Positions 44,684 to 53,512 of a stretch of 64,000 nucleotides of DNA are shown here, one piece after another; positions within the stretch are counted from its first letter, which is position 1; each line of letters opens with the position of its first letter. The translations under genes and the position numbers were made by a program. Under the pieces are notes generated by a model. That model did not search any database. It was not told where the DNA came from and saw only the letters and a program-made list of their open reading frames with translations. The stretch comes from Halomonas sp. GTDB taxonomy: Bacteria; Pseudomonadota; Gammaproteobacteria; Pseudomonadales; Halomonadaceae. The stretch is taken from contig NZ_REBQ01000139.1 of assembly GCF_007692655.1 (NCBI RefSeq), forward strand, positions 24,180-88,179. Reading direction: 5' to 3'.

Positions 44684-45022
44684 ATGAACTCCCTTGCTGA
44701 AACCACCTGTCAGCCATGCAGTAAAGGCGCCCAACCGTTGAGCCGCAATGAGGCTCAGACATTGCTAAAAGACCTCAGTGAGTGGCAGATTGTCGAGCAC
44801 GATGGCATCATAAAGCTATCACGACGTTTTATGTTTCGTGACTTTGCCAGCGCATTGGCATTTGCCCAGTCCGTTGGTGATATTGCAGAGCAGGCCGGTC
44901 ATCACCCCACCCTGACGATCGAGTGGGGCAAAGCCACTGTGACGTGGTGGACCCATGCCATTAATGGCCTGCATATTAATGACTTCATTCTTGCCGCCAG
45001 AACCGACGAGGTAGCCGACTAA
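44684..45022 (+). CDS. phhB: Pterin-4a-carbinolamine dehydratase
   Basis: Recycles the 4a-hydroxy-tetrahydropterin made by phenylalanine hydroxylase. The 112-residue protein has the catalytic HHP at 73-75, W81, and the downstream TWWTHAINGLHIND with H91 and D100, the full PCD signature. In Pseudomonas it is the middle gene of phhABC. Here phhA is not present, and the aminotransferase gene phhC begins on the base after the phhB stop, showing the BC part of the operon is kept. The substrate-generating hydroxylase would have to be encoded elsewhere. Confidence 0.94.
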   Translation: MNSLAETTCQPCSKGAQPLSRNEAQTLLKDLSEWQIVEHDGIIKLSRRFMFRDFASALAFAQSVGDIAEQAGHHPTLTIEWGKATVTWWTHAINGLHINDFILAARTDEVAD

Positions 45023-46213
45023 ATGTTTGAGCATATTGAGCGAGTCCCAGGGGACGCCATTCTCGGGCTGATCGAAGCTTTCAAAAAAGATACCAATCCG
45101 CAAAAAGTGGACCTGGGTGTTGGTGTTTACCGCGACACCCAAGGCAACACACCGGTCATGCGTGCCGTTAAGGAAGCAGAAGCTCGCCTGCTCAAGAATG
45201 AAACCACGAAAACCTATATTGGTTCTCACGGCGCACCCAGCTATGGTGAAGTCGTTCTGCCCATGGTGTTCGGTGCTGAGTCTTCCGTGCTGCAGGCCAA
45301 CCGCGCCAGTGCCACTCAGTCGCCCGGCGGTACCGGTGCACTGCGTTTAGCAGCCGACTTCATTGCCTCGCAGTTGCCGGGCAAAGGCATTTGGGTCAGC
45401 GACCCAACCTGGCCAAACCACCACGGCATTTTTACCGCCGCTGGCATCAAGCTGCACAAGTACCCTTACGTAGACCCGGACAACCGGCTCGATTTTGATG
45501 GGATGCGAGCAGCCCTGAAAAACATCCCTGAAGGTGATGTGGTTGTACTGCATGCCTGCTGCCACAACCCAACGGGGTTTGACCTTTCCCATGACCAGTG
45601 GCAAGAAGTGTTAGGCATTGTGCGTGAACGCAAGCTGCTACCGCTGATCGACTTCGCTTACCAGGGCTTTGGCGAAGGCCTGGACGAAGACGCTTACGGC
45701 GTGCGTCTGCTAGCTGAAAACCTTGATGAAGCCATCATCACCAGCTCTTGCTCAAAGAACTTCGGCATCTACTGCGAACGTACCGGCTGCTTAATCATGG
45801 TCGCCAAAGACAACGAGCAGATGGAAAACATCCGCTCTCAAGTCGCGATCGTTGCCCGGGAAAACTACTCCAACCCGCCGGCTCACGGCGGTTCAATCGT
45901 TAGCGAAATTCTGCACGATGCCGAACTTACCGCGCTATGGCGCGAAGAGCTTACCGAAATGCGCGACCGTATTAATACGCTGCGCCGCGATTTCGTAGAA
46001 GCACTTAAGCCCTACGGGCTGGATGAAAAATATGCCTGCGTGGCTGAGCAGCGCGGCATGTTCTCCTACACCGGCCTAACACCGGAGCAAGTTGACCGTT
46101 TACGCGATGAGTTCGGTATTTACATGGTGCGCTCTGGGCGCGCCAACGTAGCAGGCTTCTCCCACGAGAACCTTCCCTACCTTGCCAAAGCGATTGCAGC
46201 CGTCAACGACTAA
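45023..46213 (+). CDS. phhC: Aromatic amino acid aminotransferase PhhC
   Basis: PLP-dependent class I aminotransferase of the AspC/TyrB group. The 396-residue protein is especially close to Pseudomonas PhhC in VPGDAILGLIEAF, HACCHNPTGFDLSHDQW, PLIDFAYQGFGEGL and MFSYTGL. The PLP lysine is K245 in SSCSKNFGIY and the substrate carboxylate Arg is in SGRANVAG. Aspartate as well as phenylalanine and tyrosine may be substrates. It follows phhB with no gap, so the pair is translated as a unit. A GC-rich hairpin lies between it and the convergent MATE gene. Confidence 0.92.
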   Translation: MFEHIERVPGDAILGLIEAFKKDTNPQKVDLGVGVYRDTQGNTPVMRAVKEAEARLLKNETTKTYIGSHGAPSYGEVVLPMVFGAESSVLQANRASATQSPGGTGALRLAADFIASQLPGKGIWVSDPTWPNHHGIFTAAGIKLHKYPYVDPDNRLDFDGMRAALKNIPEGDVVVLHACCHNPTGFDLSHDQWQEVLGIVRERKLLPLIDFAYQGFGEGLDEDAYGVRLLAENLDEAIITSSCSKNFGIYCERTGCLIMVAKDNEQMENIRSQVAIVARENYSNPPAHGGSIVSEILHDAELTALWREELTEMRDRINTLRRDFVEALKPYGLDEKYACVAEQRGMFSYTGLTPEQVDRLRDEFGIYMVRSGRANVAGFSHENLPYLAKAIAAVND

Positions 46214-46256
46214 ACATATCAACGGCTGTCTTAACGACTGTCTCAACGCCCCACCC

Positions 46257-46281
46257 AATGCCCAGGTAGCCCCTGGGCATT
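46257..46281. terminator. Hairpin between convergent phhC and the MATE gene
   Basis: AATGCCCAGG and CCTGGGCATT form a perfect 10-bp stem with a 5-base loop. Only a weak T-rich tail (GTGCTTATT) follows on the plus strand, so termination efficiency is uncertain. Confidence 0.6.
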
Positions 46282-46299
46282 GTGCTTATTATGCAACGA

Positions 46300-47652
46300 T
46301 CATTTGGGACTGACGTACTCCGCCTGCCGGTGCGGGCGGGCTAAAATACGTCGCATAACTTGCCACGCCATCATACCTGCCAACAGATTTCCGATTGCGG
46401 CGCCTGCCGCCAGCCCCCACCAGCCGAACAGCTGTGAGCCCAGCCAGAGGCAGGGTAGATAGCAAATAAACAGTCGCGCACTGGATAGCAGCATGGCCCT
46501 CAGCGGCCATCCCAATGCATTACCTGCCGATACCACCAGCATGCATATCCCAAGTGCTGCATAGCTGGGCAGTAGAAAACGAATCAACAGCGTCAGTTCA
46601 CTCTGCACTTCAGGATTACCCGCTAACACCATGGAGAGCAAAGGCGCCCCAAGCGCCAGTAATACACCTAGGCTTAACTGCCACACCAACGCCACCTTGA
46701 TTGCTAAACTCATAAGCTGCTGAATTTGCCCCCAGTCACCGGCACCGTAACAGCGCCCCAGCCAGGGGGGAAGCGACATGGTCATGGCTAAAATCACCAT
46801 CAGCGAAAGCGTTTCCAATCGGCTTGCCAAGCCCCAGGCAGCCACTTGAGTGTCTCCCAGCCCTGCGACTACCCAGATGGCCAACATTGCCGCCAGAGGT
46901 GGCATCAGCTGGCTGACCATCGCAGGGGCTGCAATGCCAGCAAACGGCCGCCACGATGTTTGAGCCTCCAGCCACAGCCCATACTGAGAAGCCCACTGGC
47001 GTTTTAGTAATTTACGGGTAGTCACCCATAGACCAACGGAAAAAGCGATCACGGTCGCCCAAGCAGCGCCTGGCAACCCCCATCCCTCCCATCCACCCAC
47101 ACCAAAAATCAACAGCGGGTCGAGCACCAGATTTATCAGGCTGCTTAGCACCATCATTTTGCCGGGTAACCGCGTATCGCCGTGAGCACGAAACACGCTA
47201 TAGCTAAAATATAGGAGTGCCCCTAACCAAGCAGACAATAGCTGTGGGCCCCAGTAGCGCCGGATATAGGCAAGCGTCGTTTCATCCGCGCCTAATAATT
47301 GGAAGATGGGTACATGAAACACCCATAGTGCAATCGCTAAACAGCCAATCACCCCACCGCCAGCCATGAGCACCAAGCTGCTTAAGCGCCGCGCACGCGC
47401 CTCTTCCCCCGCCCCTAACGCGCGGGAGATAAGCGCCGCAATGGCAATACCCATCCCTACCTGAATGCCGATAATCAGAAACGATAGTGGAAAAGTAAAC
47501 GATTGCGCAGCAAGCGGTGCCGTTCCAAGACGGGCAATAAATGCACTATCAACAAGTTGAAAACCCAATAACGCCAATACCCCAATGGCCATCGGCCAGG
47601 TTTGACGCCATAGGGTTATCGCCAACTCGCGCTGCTGCATGACAATTGCCAA
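46300..47652 (-). CDS. MATE family multidrug/organic cation efflux protein
   Basis: A 450-residue polytopic inner-membrane protein with about twelve hydrophobic spans in two repeats. MATE hallmarks are LLGFQLVDSAFIARLGTAPLAAQSF in the first bundle and the later ALISRALGAGEEARAR, GDTRLPGKMMVLSSLINLVLDPLLIFG and AMSLPPWLGRCYGAGD. It probably exports organic cations or drugs against sodium or protons, but the substrate is not predictable. It is of the DinF/NorM-like length. It is convergent with phhC and lies downstream of yceI on the same strand, insulated by a terminator. Confidence 0.92.
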   Translation of the reverse strand: MAIVMQQRELAITLWRQTWPMAIGVLALLGFQLVDSAFIARLGTAPLAAQSFTFPLSFLIIGIQVGMGIAIAALISRALGAGEEARARRLSSLVLMAGGGVIGCLAIALWVFHVPIFQLLGADETTLAYIRRYWGPQLLSAWLGALLYFSYSVFRAHGDTRLPGKMMVLSSLINLVLDPLLIFGVGGWEGWGLPGAAWATVIAFSVGLWVTTRKLLKRQWASQYGLWLEAQTSWRPFAGIAAPAMVSQLMPPLAAMLAIWVVAGLGDTQVAAWGLASRLETLSLMVILAMTMSLPPWLGRCYGAGDWGQIQQLMSLAIKVALVWQLSLGVLLALGAPLLSMVLAGNPEVQSELTLLIRFLLPSYAALGICMLVVSAGNALGWPLRAMLLSSARLFICYLPCLWLGSQLFGWWGLAAGAAIGNLLAGMMAWQVMRRILARPHRQAEYVSPK

Positions 47653-47682
47653 GTAACCTCTCCTTTTATCCGCCCATAATGC

Positions 47683-47719
47683 AAAAACGCCACCACCCCC
47701 TAACGGGGTGATGGCGTTT
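47683..47719 (-). terminator. Terminator of yceI
   Basis: AAACGCCAxCACCCC and GGGGTGxTGGCGTTT form a 15-bp stem with one mismatch. On the minus strand it is followed by a T tract, directly after the yceI stop. Confidence 0.88.
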
Positions 47720-47734
47720 GATTAAACGTACTCT

Positions 47735-48334
47735 TTACTGGCGAATACCTTCAAACGTCACGTAGAGTTCCAGCTCGTGCATTGATTCAGGGAAGTCGCT
47801 CATGTCGATACCGAAATCGCTTAGCGTCAGCATGGTGCTACCTTCGAAACCAGCACGGTAGCTACCCCAAGGGTCTTCACCTTCGCCCATCAAGGTGACT
47901 GGCATTTCAATTTCTTGAGTCTCGCCGTGCAACGTTAAATCACCGGTGACAACGCCTTCATCATCGCCAGTGGGTTCAAAGCTGGTAGAAGTAAAGGTAG
48001 CGGTGGGATATTCGCTGGCGTTGAGGAAATCATCGCTCAAGAAGTGACGATCACGCTCGGCGTGGTTGCTGTTCAGGCTATTGACCTGGACTTCAATTTC
48101 AACAGAGGAGGCTTCTAGATCTTCAGGATCGTAAGAGAACTGACCATCAAACTCTTCGAAACTGCCTAGAATATAAGAGTAACCCAGGTGATTAATTTTA
48201 AATTGAATGAAGGCGTGCTGGCCTTCGATGTCAATCTGGTAGTCATCCGCCTGTGCTTGGCTCAGCGGCACCAATGCAGCAGCGGCGACAGCAGATGCAA
48301 ATGCGGTCTTTGTAAAAACATTTGTTTTGAACAT
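47735..48334 (-). CDS. yceI: YceI family periplasmic lipid-binding-like protein
   Basis: From the ATG at 48334 (AAGGAG 8 bases upstream) the product is 199 residues. A signal peptide ends near SQAQA before DDYQIDIEGQHAFIQF. The YceI lipocalin-like beta barrel motifs are FKINHLGYSYILGSFEEFDG, VEVQVNSLNSNHAERDRHF-like pattern, and EYPTATFTSTSF then GDLTLHGETQEIEMPV. YceI homologues bind isoprenoid chains, possibly ubiquinone. It lies downstream of a cytochrome b561 gene on the same strand, the same pairing as E. coli yceJ-yceI, suggesting a shared membrane-redox role. The intervening 219 bp carry a tandem repeat. Confidence 0.95.
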   Translation of the reverse strand: MFKTNVFTKTAFASAVAAAALVPLSQAQADDYQIDIEGQHAFIQFKINHLGYSYILGSFEEFDGQFSYDPEDLEASSVEIEVQVNSLNSNHAERDRHFLSDDFLNASEYPTATFTSTSFEPTGDDEGVVTGDLTLHGETQEIEMPVTLMGEGEDPWGSYRAGFEGSTMLTLSDFGIDMSDFPESMHELELYVTFEGIRQ

Positions 48335-48424
48335 AGTGATAGCTCCTTGCTTTACTTTATGGACACCGTAGAGAGCAGTATCGCACTCGCAGTGTTTAGA
48401 AAACGTCAATGTCGGTGGCTCTTT

Positions 48425-48486
48425 TACCTTACAAACCGTCTACCTTACTAATCTTGTACTTACTAATCTTCTACATACTAGCCATC
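48425..48486. repeat. Four degenerate 15-16-bp tandem repeats between cytochrome b561 and yceI
   Basis: The units are TACCTTACAAACCGTC, TACCTTACTAATCTTG, TACTTACTAATCTTC and TACATACTAGCCATC: contiguous, each starting TAC. They lie about 90 bp upstream of the yceI start. Confidence 0.7.
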
Positions 48487-48553
48487 TACCCGGTTAAACG
48501 TATACCGTGCTTGCCGTAGGGCAATATCTTACTCACCATGGCACGCCATTATG

Positions 48554-49129
48554 TCACGGTGCGGTGTTGTCGCTATCCTTGACGTTGCTATATGCCGGAT
48601 TCAGCATACGCACCAGCGTCTTATCACGATTGAACCAGTGATGCTTTAACGCTGCAAGTGCATGTCCAGCGGCTAAAATCATGAGGGCTAAGGCAGTGTA
48701 CCAATGAATATCGCCGGCTAAACTGGCTTGGTTGGGCAGCCCATGCACTAGCGCAGGCACTTCAAACCAGCCAAATACGCTGATACCACGGCCGTTAGCG
48801 GTGGAAATCAGGTAGCCACTTACCATCACCACCAGCACAAGCACATAAAGCGCGATGTGCCCCAAGTGAGCGCCCATCCTTTCCAGCCGGGTGCCCTCTA
48901 CATTGGGCGACGGCTGAGCAATACGCCAAATCAAGCGAGCAAAGGTGGCAAATAGCAACAGCAACCCAATCGAGCGGTGAATCCAGGGAGCCTGGTTATA
49001 CCAGGGGTCGTAATAACCGAGCCCTGTCATCCACCAACCTAGTGCAAAAAGCCCAATGATAGTTAATGCACTTAACCAGTGAAAAAAGATGGTGACCAAT
49101 CCCCACCCGTTACGACTGTTCCGCAACAT
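48554..49129 (-). CDS. Cytochrome b561
   Basis: A four-helix haem-b membrane protein that passes electrons between superoxide or quinone and other carriers. The 191 residues contain four hydrophobic spans with histidines placed as haem ligands: FFHWLSALT, PWIHRSIGLLLL, the GHIALYVLVLVVMVSGY helix, and IHWYTALALMILAAGHALAALKHHW. E. coli homologues CybB and YceJ are 176-188 residues. It is followed by yceI on the same strand. The upstream region holds an imperfect 26-bp direct repeat. Confidence 0.93.
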   Translation of the reverse strand: MLRNSRNGWGLVTIFFHWLSALTIIGLFALGWWMTGLGYYDPWYNQAPWIHRSIGLLLLFATFARLIWRIAQPSPNVEGTRLERMGAHLGHIALYVLVLVVMVSGYLISTANGRGISVFGWFEVPALVHGLPNQASLAGDIHWYTALALMILAAGHALAALKHHWFNRDKTLVRMLNPAYSNVKDSDNTAP

Positions 49130-49248
49130 TGCTATTTCCTTTATTTATCGCCATCAAGCCGTGTACACCTTGAGCATACACCTTGATAGTAAAAGCATAT
49201 CTTGTAACGCCCTTAAGAACCGCTGAAAAAACCAGAATGCATCATTCG

Positions 49249-49313
49249 TAAAAACCATTCATAGCAACTGTCCGTAGCAGTCCTACATAAAAACCTTTCA
49301 CAACAACCGTCCG
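49249..49313. repeat. Imperfect 26-bp direct repeat upstream of cytochrome b561
   Basis: Two units, 49249-49274 and 49288-49313, share 22 of 26 bases (both begin TAAAAACC and end GTCCG), with a 39-bp period. They lie between the metZ terminator and the cytochrome b561 start. Confidence 0.55.
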
Positions 49314-49338
49314 CCAACATAGAGTTTAGCCCCATTGT

Positions 49339-49368
49339 TAAAAAACCGGCCAATATCTGGGCCGGTTT
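49339..49368 (-). terminator. Terminator of metZ (end of the leuB-metZ block)
   Basis: AAACCGGCC and GGCCGGTTT form a 9-bp perfect stem, followed on the minus strand by a run of six T. It closes the long minus-strand biosynthetic block. Confidence 0.88.
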
Positions 49369-49398
49369 AGACTAAATCAAATACGTTGTTCGAGACGT

Positions 49399-50598
49399 TT
49401 AACGTGCGGCTAAGGCATCCAAGCCGCGTGCTAAATCACGCTGAATATCTCGCTGGCTCTCTAACCCTACGGCAACCCGAATCAATCCTGGTACGATACC
49501 CGCCGCAGCCTTCTGATCGTCCGAAAGGCGCCCGTGGGTAGTGGTGGCTGGATGGGTAATGGTGGTTTTCACATCCCCCAAATTACCCGTTATGGATAGC
49601 ATCCGTGTCGCATCTATCACCTGCCAAGCGGCTTCCTGACCGCCCTTCACCACAAACCCCAATACCGCGCCAAATCCTTTCTGCTGCTGTTTGGCAAGGG
49701 CGTGCTGGGGATGGTCTTCCAAACCACTGTAATACACTTGAGCCACCGCCGGATGAGCATCCAGCCAGCGCGCTAAGGTTAAGGCGTTTTCGCAGTGGGC
49801 ATTCATACGCAGTGATAACGTTTCCAAGCCTTTGGTGAAAATCCAGGCATTGAAGGGACTCAGACAGGGTCCGCAGGTACGCACTACGCCAAACACTTCT
49901 TCTAACAGCGCATGGCTACCCACAACAGCGCCGCCAACTGCCCTACCCTGACCATCTAGGTATTTCGTCGCGGAGTGAATGATCAAATCAGCCCCTAGTG
50001 CTAGCGGCTGCTGAAGCGCGGGGGTAAGAAAGCAGTTATCAATTGCCAACAGCGCGCCATGGCGCTTCGCTAACTCCGCTAGCGCGGGTATATCAGCGAC
50101 CTCTGATAGGGGATTAGACGGCGTTTCAGCAAACAGTAAGCGCGTTTTGGGGGTAATCGCCGCTTCCCAAGCAGAAACATTGGAAAGCTCGACATAGCGC
50201 GTGGTAATACCAAATTTACCCAGGTACTTATCAAATAGGCTAACCGTTGAGCCAAACAGCGAACGGGAAGCCACAATTTCATCCCCCGCCGAGAGCAGTG
50301 CCAACGCAGTGGCAAGTATTGCCGACATGCCTGAGCTGGTTGCCACACAGCGCTCGCCACCTTCCAGTGCCGCTAAACGGCGCTCAAAGGTATGCACCGT
50401 AGGGTTGGTAAAGCGTGAATAGACGTTCCCCGGCTCATGCCCACCGAACTTGCGCGCCGCTTCAGCCGCACTTTCGTAAACAAAGCTCGACGTCGGAAAG
50501 ATAGGTTCAGAGTGTTCCTGCTCGAAGGTGCGCTGATGACCCGCACGGATCGCCAGCGTCTCTAATGACCATTCATCCTGGTGATTGTCTTCTTGCAT
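49399..50598 (-). CDS. metZ: O-succinylhomoserine sulfhydrylase
   Basis: PLP enzyme that makes homocysteine directly from O-succinylhomoserine and sulphide, bypassing cystathionine. The 399-residue protein has SSFVYESAAEAARKFGG, NVYSRFTNPTV, FAETPSNP, AIDNCFLTPALQQPL and the PLP lysine K212 in HSATKYLDGQG. Gene order purF then metZ, with a 12-base gap, is the same as in Pseudomonas, where metZ was first described. Together with asd in the same block and metNIQ elsewhere, it makes this window rich in methionine functions. Confidence 0.94.
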   Translation of the reverse strand: MQEDNHQDEWSLETLAIRAGHQRTFEQEHSEPIFPTSSFVYESAAEAARKFGGHEPGNVYSRFTNPTVHTFERRLAALEGGERCVATSSGMSAILATALALLSAGDEIVASRSLFGSTVSLFDKYLGKFGITTRYVELSNVSAWEAAITPKTRLLFAETPSNPLSEVADIPALAELAKRHGALLAIDNCFLTPALQQPLALGADLIIHSATKYLDGQGRAVGGAVVGSHALLEEVFGVVRTCGPCLSPFNAWIFTKGLETLSLRMNAHCENALTLARWLDAHPAVAQVYYSGLEDHPQHALAKQQQKGFGAVLGFVVKGGQEAAWQVIDATRMLSITGNLGDVKTTITHPATTTHGRLSDDQKAAAGIVPGLIRVAVGLESQRDIQRDLARGLDALAAR

Positions 50599-50610
50599 GG
50601 GGCTTACCTC

Positions 50611-52131
50611 CTAATCGTCCAGGTCATCGTCCTGGTTATGCATATCCACCAGGGCGTGGTCACCGGCACTCTGATCTTTAGCAGAATCGTTGCGACTGGC
50701 TTCCAACGCGGTCAAGTAGGCATCGTCGATATCACCGGTAACGTAATTGCCGTCAAAAACCGAACAGTCAAACTCTTCCATTTCAGGATTCACTTCTCGG
50801 CAGGCCGCTTTTAGATCCTCAAGGTTTTGATAGAAGATACGGTCAGCACCAATCAGCTCCCCTACTTCTTCCTCTGTGCGGCCATGGGCAATCAACTCTG
50901 ACGCAGCGGGCATGTCGATGCCATACACGTTGGGAAAACGAACTGGGGGGGCAGCCGACGCGAAATAGACTTTACGCGCGCCTGCGTCACGTGCCATTTG
51001 AATAATTTGCTTACAGGTCGTACCGCGCACAATCGAATCGTCTACGAGCAGTACGTTTTTGCCCTTAAACTCAACGTCAATGGCGTTAAGTTTTTGGCGG
51101 ACCGACTTTTTCCGCTGCGTCTGCCCCGGCATAATAAAGGTACGACCAATATAGCGGTTCTTCATAAACCCTTCGCGGTAGGTCACCCCCAAATGCTGTG
51201 CCATTTCCAGAGCAGAGGTCCGCGATGTATCGGGAATCGGTATGACCACATCAATATCGTGATCCGGCCACTCATTGAGAATACGGTCACCTAGCTTACG
51301 CCCCATCTGCATGCGGGTGCCATAAACGTAGGCGCCGTCCAACAGTGAATCTGGGCGGGCAAGATAAACATGCTCAAAAATGCACGAACGTAGCTGCGGA
51401 CGGTCAGCGCACACCTGAGTGTGAATATTGCCTTCAATGTCGACAAAAATCGCCTCACCTGGCGACAGGTCCCGCTCAAGCTCAAAGCCGCCAACGTCCA
51501 GTGCCACGGATTCCGAGGCGATCATGACCGCTTGGCCATTCTCTTCTTCACGGGTACCAAACACCACGGGGCGGATACCGAAGGGGTCGCGGAAGGCCAC
51601 CATGCCAAAGCCGTTAATAATCGCCACGGCGGCATAGCCACCTTTACAGCGACGGTGGACTCTGCGCACGGCATCAAAGATATCTTCCGCTTCCAGATGT
51701 AGCCCCTGTTTACCCAGCTCATGGGCAAACACATTCAGCAACACCTCAGAATCAGAGCTGGTATTGATGTGTCGTAGGTCGGTGGTAAACAGCTCCTGCT
51801 TCAACTGCTCGGAGTTGGTCAGGTTACCGTTATGCGCCAGGGCAATCCCGTAGGGAGAGTTAACATAAAACGGCTGCGATTCGGCTTCACTTGAAGAGCC
51901 TGCGGTTGGGTAACGTACGTGACCAATACCCAGGTTGCCTTTTAAACGGGCCATGTGGCGGGTATGAAAGACATCACGCACTAAGCCGTTACTCTTGCGC
52001 AGTAAAAAGCGTCCTTCGCTCCATGTCATCATGCCGGCAGCGTCCTGGCCACGATGCTGAAGTACGGTCAGGGCATCGTAGATTCCCTGATTTACCGCCT
52101 GCTTGCCCAGAAGGCCCACTATACCGCACAT
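50611..52131 (-). CDS. purF: Amidophosphoribosyltransferase
   Basis: Committed step of purine synthesis: PRPP and glutamine to phosphoribosylamine. The 506-residue protein begins MCGIVGLLG with the N-terminal nucleophile Cys2 of the glutaminase domain (no propeptide needed), then has [24 protein letters not shown], and the phosphoribosyl domain loop [18 protein letters not shown]. coli PurF is 505 residues. It is downstream of cvpA, as in E. coli (cvpA-purF), and precedes metZ by 12 bases. Confidence 0.98.
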   Translation of the reverse strand: MCGIVGLLGKQAVNQGIYDALTVLQHRGQDAAGMMTWSEGRFLLRKSNGLVRDVFHTRHMARLKGNLGIGHVRYPTAGSSSEAESQPFYVNSPYGIALAHNGNLTNSEQLKQELFTTDLRHINTSSDSEVLLNVFAHELGKQGLHLEAEDIFDAVRRVHRRCKGGYAAVAIINGFGMVAFRDPFGIRPVVFGTREEENGQAVMIASESVALDVGGFELERDLSPGEAIFVDIEGNIHTQVCADRPQLRSCIFEHVYLARPDSLLDGAYVYGTRMQMGRKLGDRILNEWPDHDIDVVIPIPDTSRTSALEMAQHLGVTYREGFMKNRYIGRTFIMPGQTQRKKSVRQKLNAIDVEFKGKNVLLVDDSIVRGTTCKQIIQMARDAGARKVYFASAAPPVRFPNVYGIDMPAASELIAHGRTEEEVGELIGADRIFYQNLEDLKAACREVNPEMEEFDCSVFDGNYVTGDIDDAYLTALEASRNDSAKDQSAGDHALVDMHNQDDDLDD

Positions 52132-52219
52132 TCACGTTACCTCGCTTAATGCCATGGCTTGCCTCAGTCACTGACCTAAACAAGCCCGTACGTTCATAGA
52201 ATCGTTTTCTGCAACAGGA

Positions 52220-52798
52220 TCAATCGCCTGTTGGGATAACTTCGGGCTCCGCCGCGCCGGGTCGGCGCAGTTCGGGTAAAGAAATATCGCGCAATGAAGG
52301 GGGAGCTTCTGGCAGCTCTCGATCCCATTGGTCCAGTTGACTGATGGCCCAATCGCGCAGCTGAATAAATGTCGGGCGTAGTTCGGCCTCTTGCCAAGCC
52401 TGCAGCTCTGACAGCGGCGTCAGCGTAATCAGCACCGTTGCCACAAGCAGAATAACCGCTCCGCGGGCAACCCCAAAAGCAGCCCCTGCTACGCGGTTCA
52501 AAAGTCCCATGCCTACCCACTCAATGGCAGCATGAACCAAGCGAATCACGATGCCGCACAGCAAAATAACGGCAAAAATAACTAATATAAACGCCAGCAC
52601 CAAGCGCGCATCGGCGCTTTGGATAAACCCGCTCATCAACTCAGCAACAGGCTCTGCGATGACCCGCGCCACCATCAGTGCGACCACCCAGGCGGCCAGT
52701 CCAAGCGCTTCGCGAACAAAACCTCTGACAAAACCAGCCAGCATGGATAGCGCCAGAACGGCTAAAAAGACCGCATCAATCCAGGTTAGCGCCATCAT
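52220..52798 (-). CDS. cvpA: CvpA family membrane protein
   Basis: A 192-residue inner-membrane protein with four hydrophobic spans: TWIDAVFLAVLALSMLAGFVRG, LGLAAWVVALMVARV, ADARLVLAFILVIFAVILLC and the AAFGVARGAVILLVATVLI helix. The first two carry CvpA motifs. E. coli CvpA (162) is needed for colicin V production, and homologues affect envelope stress and intestinal colonisation. The C-terminal 40 residues are hydrophilic and Pro-rich. Its ATG directly follows the dedD stop (1 base apart). Confidence 0.92.
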   Translation of the reverse strand: MMALTWIDAVFLAVLALSMLAGFVRGFVREALGLAAWVVALMVARVIAEPVAELMSGFIQSADARLVLAFILVIFAVILLCGIVIRLVHAAIEWVGMGLLNRVAGAAFGVARGAVILLVATVLITLTPLSELQAWQEAELRPTFIQLRDWAISQLDQWDRELPEAPPSLRDISLPELRRPGAAEPEVIPTGD

Positions 52799-53512
52799 TT
52801 AGTCTCTAACTCGCACAAGTAGTCCCTGCACATTCGCCCGCTCTTTGATCGATGCCATGGCAGCTTCACCATCTTCAGACGTGGCATAAGGCCCAACAAA
52901 CACGGTGGTCATATTGTTGTCGCGCTGGCGCTGGTAGACGCTAAAGCCTTCAGCAGAAAGCTGCTCACTCAATCGCCCAGCGTTAGCGGCTTCGCCAAAG
53001 CTACCTACCTGTATTGCCCACTCACCCTGAGCGCTTGAAGAGGGACTAGGCGCCGATTGCGTAGCACTATTGGAATTGCTACCGCTGCCCGTATTAGCAG
53101 AACCTGCACTGCCACTCTCATTAGCCGCCATGAGCTCAGCAATCGGGTCACTCCTCGGCGTCGCAGGAGACTCAGCTGGCTCACTGGACCCGGCAGCTTC
53201 AGGCGTTGTCGCCGGTTCGCTAGCTCCATCGAGCTGATCGGTTTGCGGTAAGCGCGGCGCGGCCTCTATCGCCGCTGAGGCATCAGTGTCACTGCTCGGC
53301 GTTGCAGACGGGGCTAGGTCATTAACAGATTCGGGTCTTTCCGGTGCGGCTACGTCACGACGCTCCACGGCAACCGGCTGTTCAATCACAAAGCTCGGCT
53401 GAGGGCGCTCTTCCCGGGGCGCAGGGTCACTCATTAGCCATGGCACAAAAATCGCCAGCAGCGCGAGTAAAATCACAATACCGCTAATGCGTTCCGTTTT
53501 ACCGTATTTCAT
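52799..53512 (-). CDS. dedD: SPOR-domain protein DedD
   Basis: Single-pass inner-membrane cell-division protein. From the ATG at 53512 (GGAG 6 bases upstream) the product is 237 residues: a short N-terminus [11 protein letters not shown], one span (about 10-28, GIVILLALLAIFVPWLM), a long Ser/Ala/Pro-rich periplasmic linker, and a C-terminal SPOR domain (about 155-237, WAIQVGSFGEAANAGRLSEQL, FVGPYATSEDGE) that binds denuded septal glycan. The start overlaps the end of folC by 14 bases. Order folC-dedD-cvpA-purF is the same as in E. coli. Confidence 0.93.
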   Translation of the reverse strand: MKYGKTERISGIVILLALLAIFVPWLMSDPAPREERPQPSFVIEQPVAVERRDVAAPERPESVNDLAPSATPSSDTDASAAIEAAPRLPQTDQLDGASEPATTPEAAGSSEPAESPATPRSDPIAELMAANESGSAGSANTGSGSNSNSATQSAPSPSSSAQGEWAIQVGSFGEAANAGRLSEQLSAEGFSVYQRQRDNNMTTVFVGPYATSEDGEAAMASIKERANVQGLLVRVRD

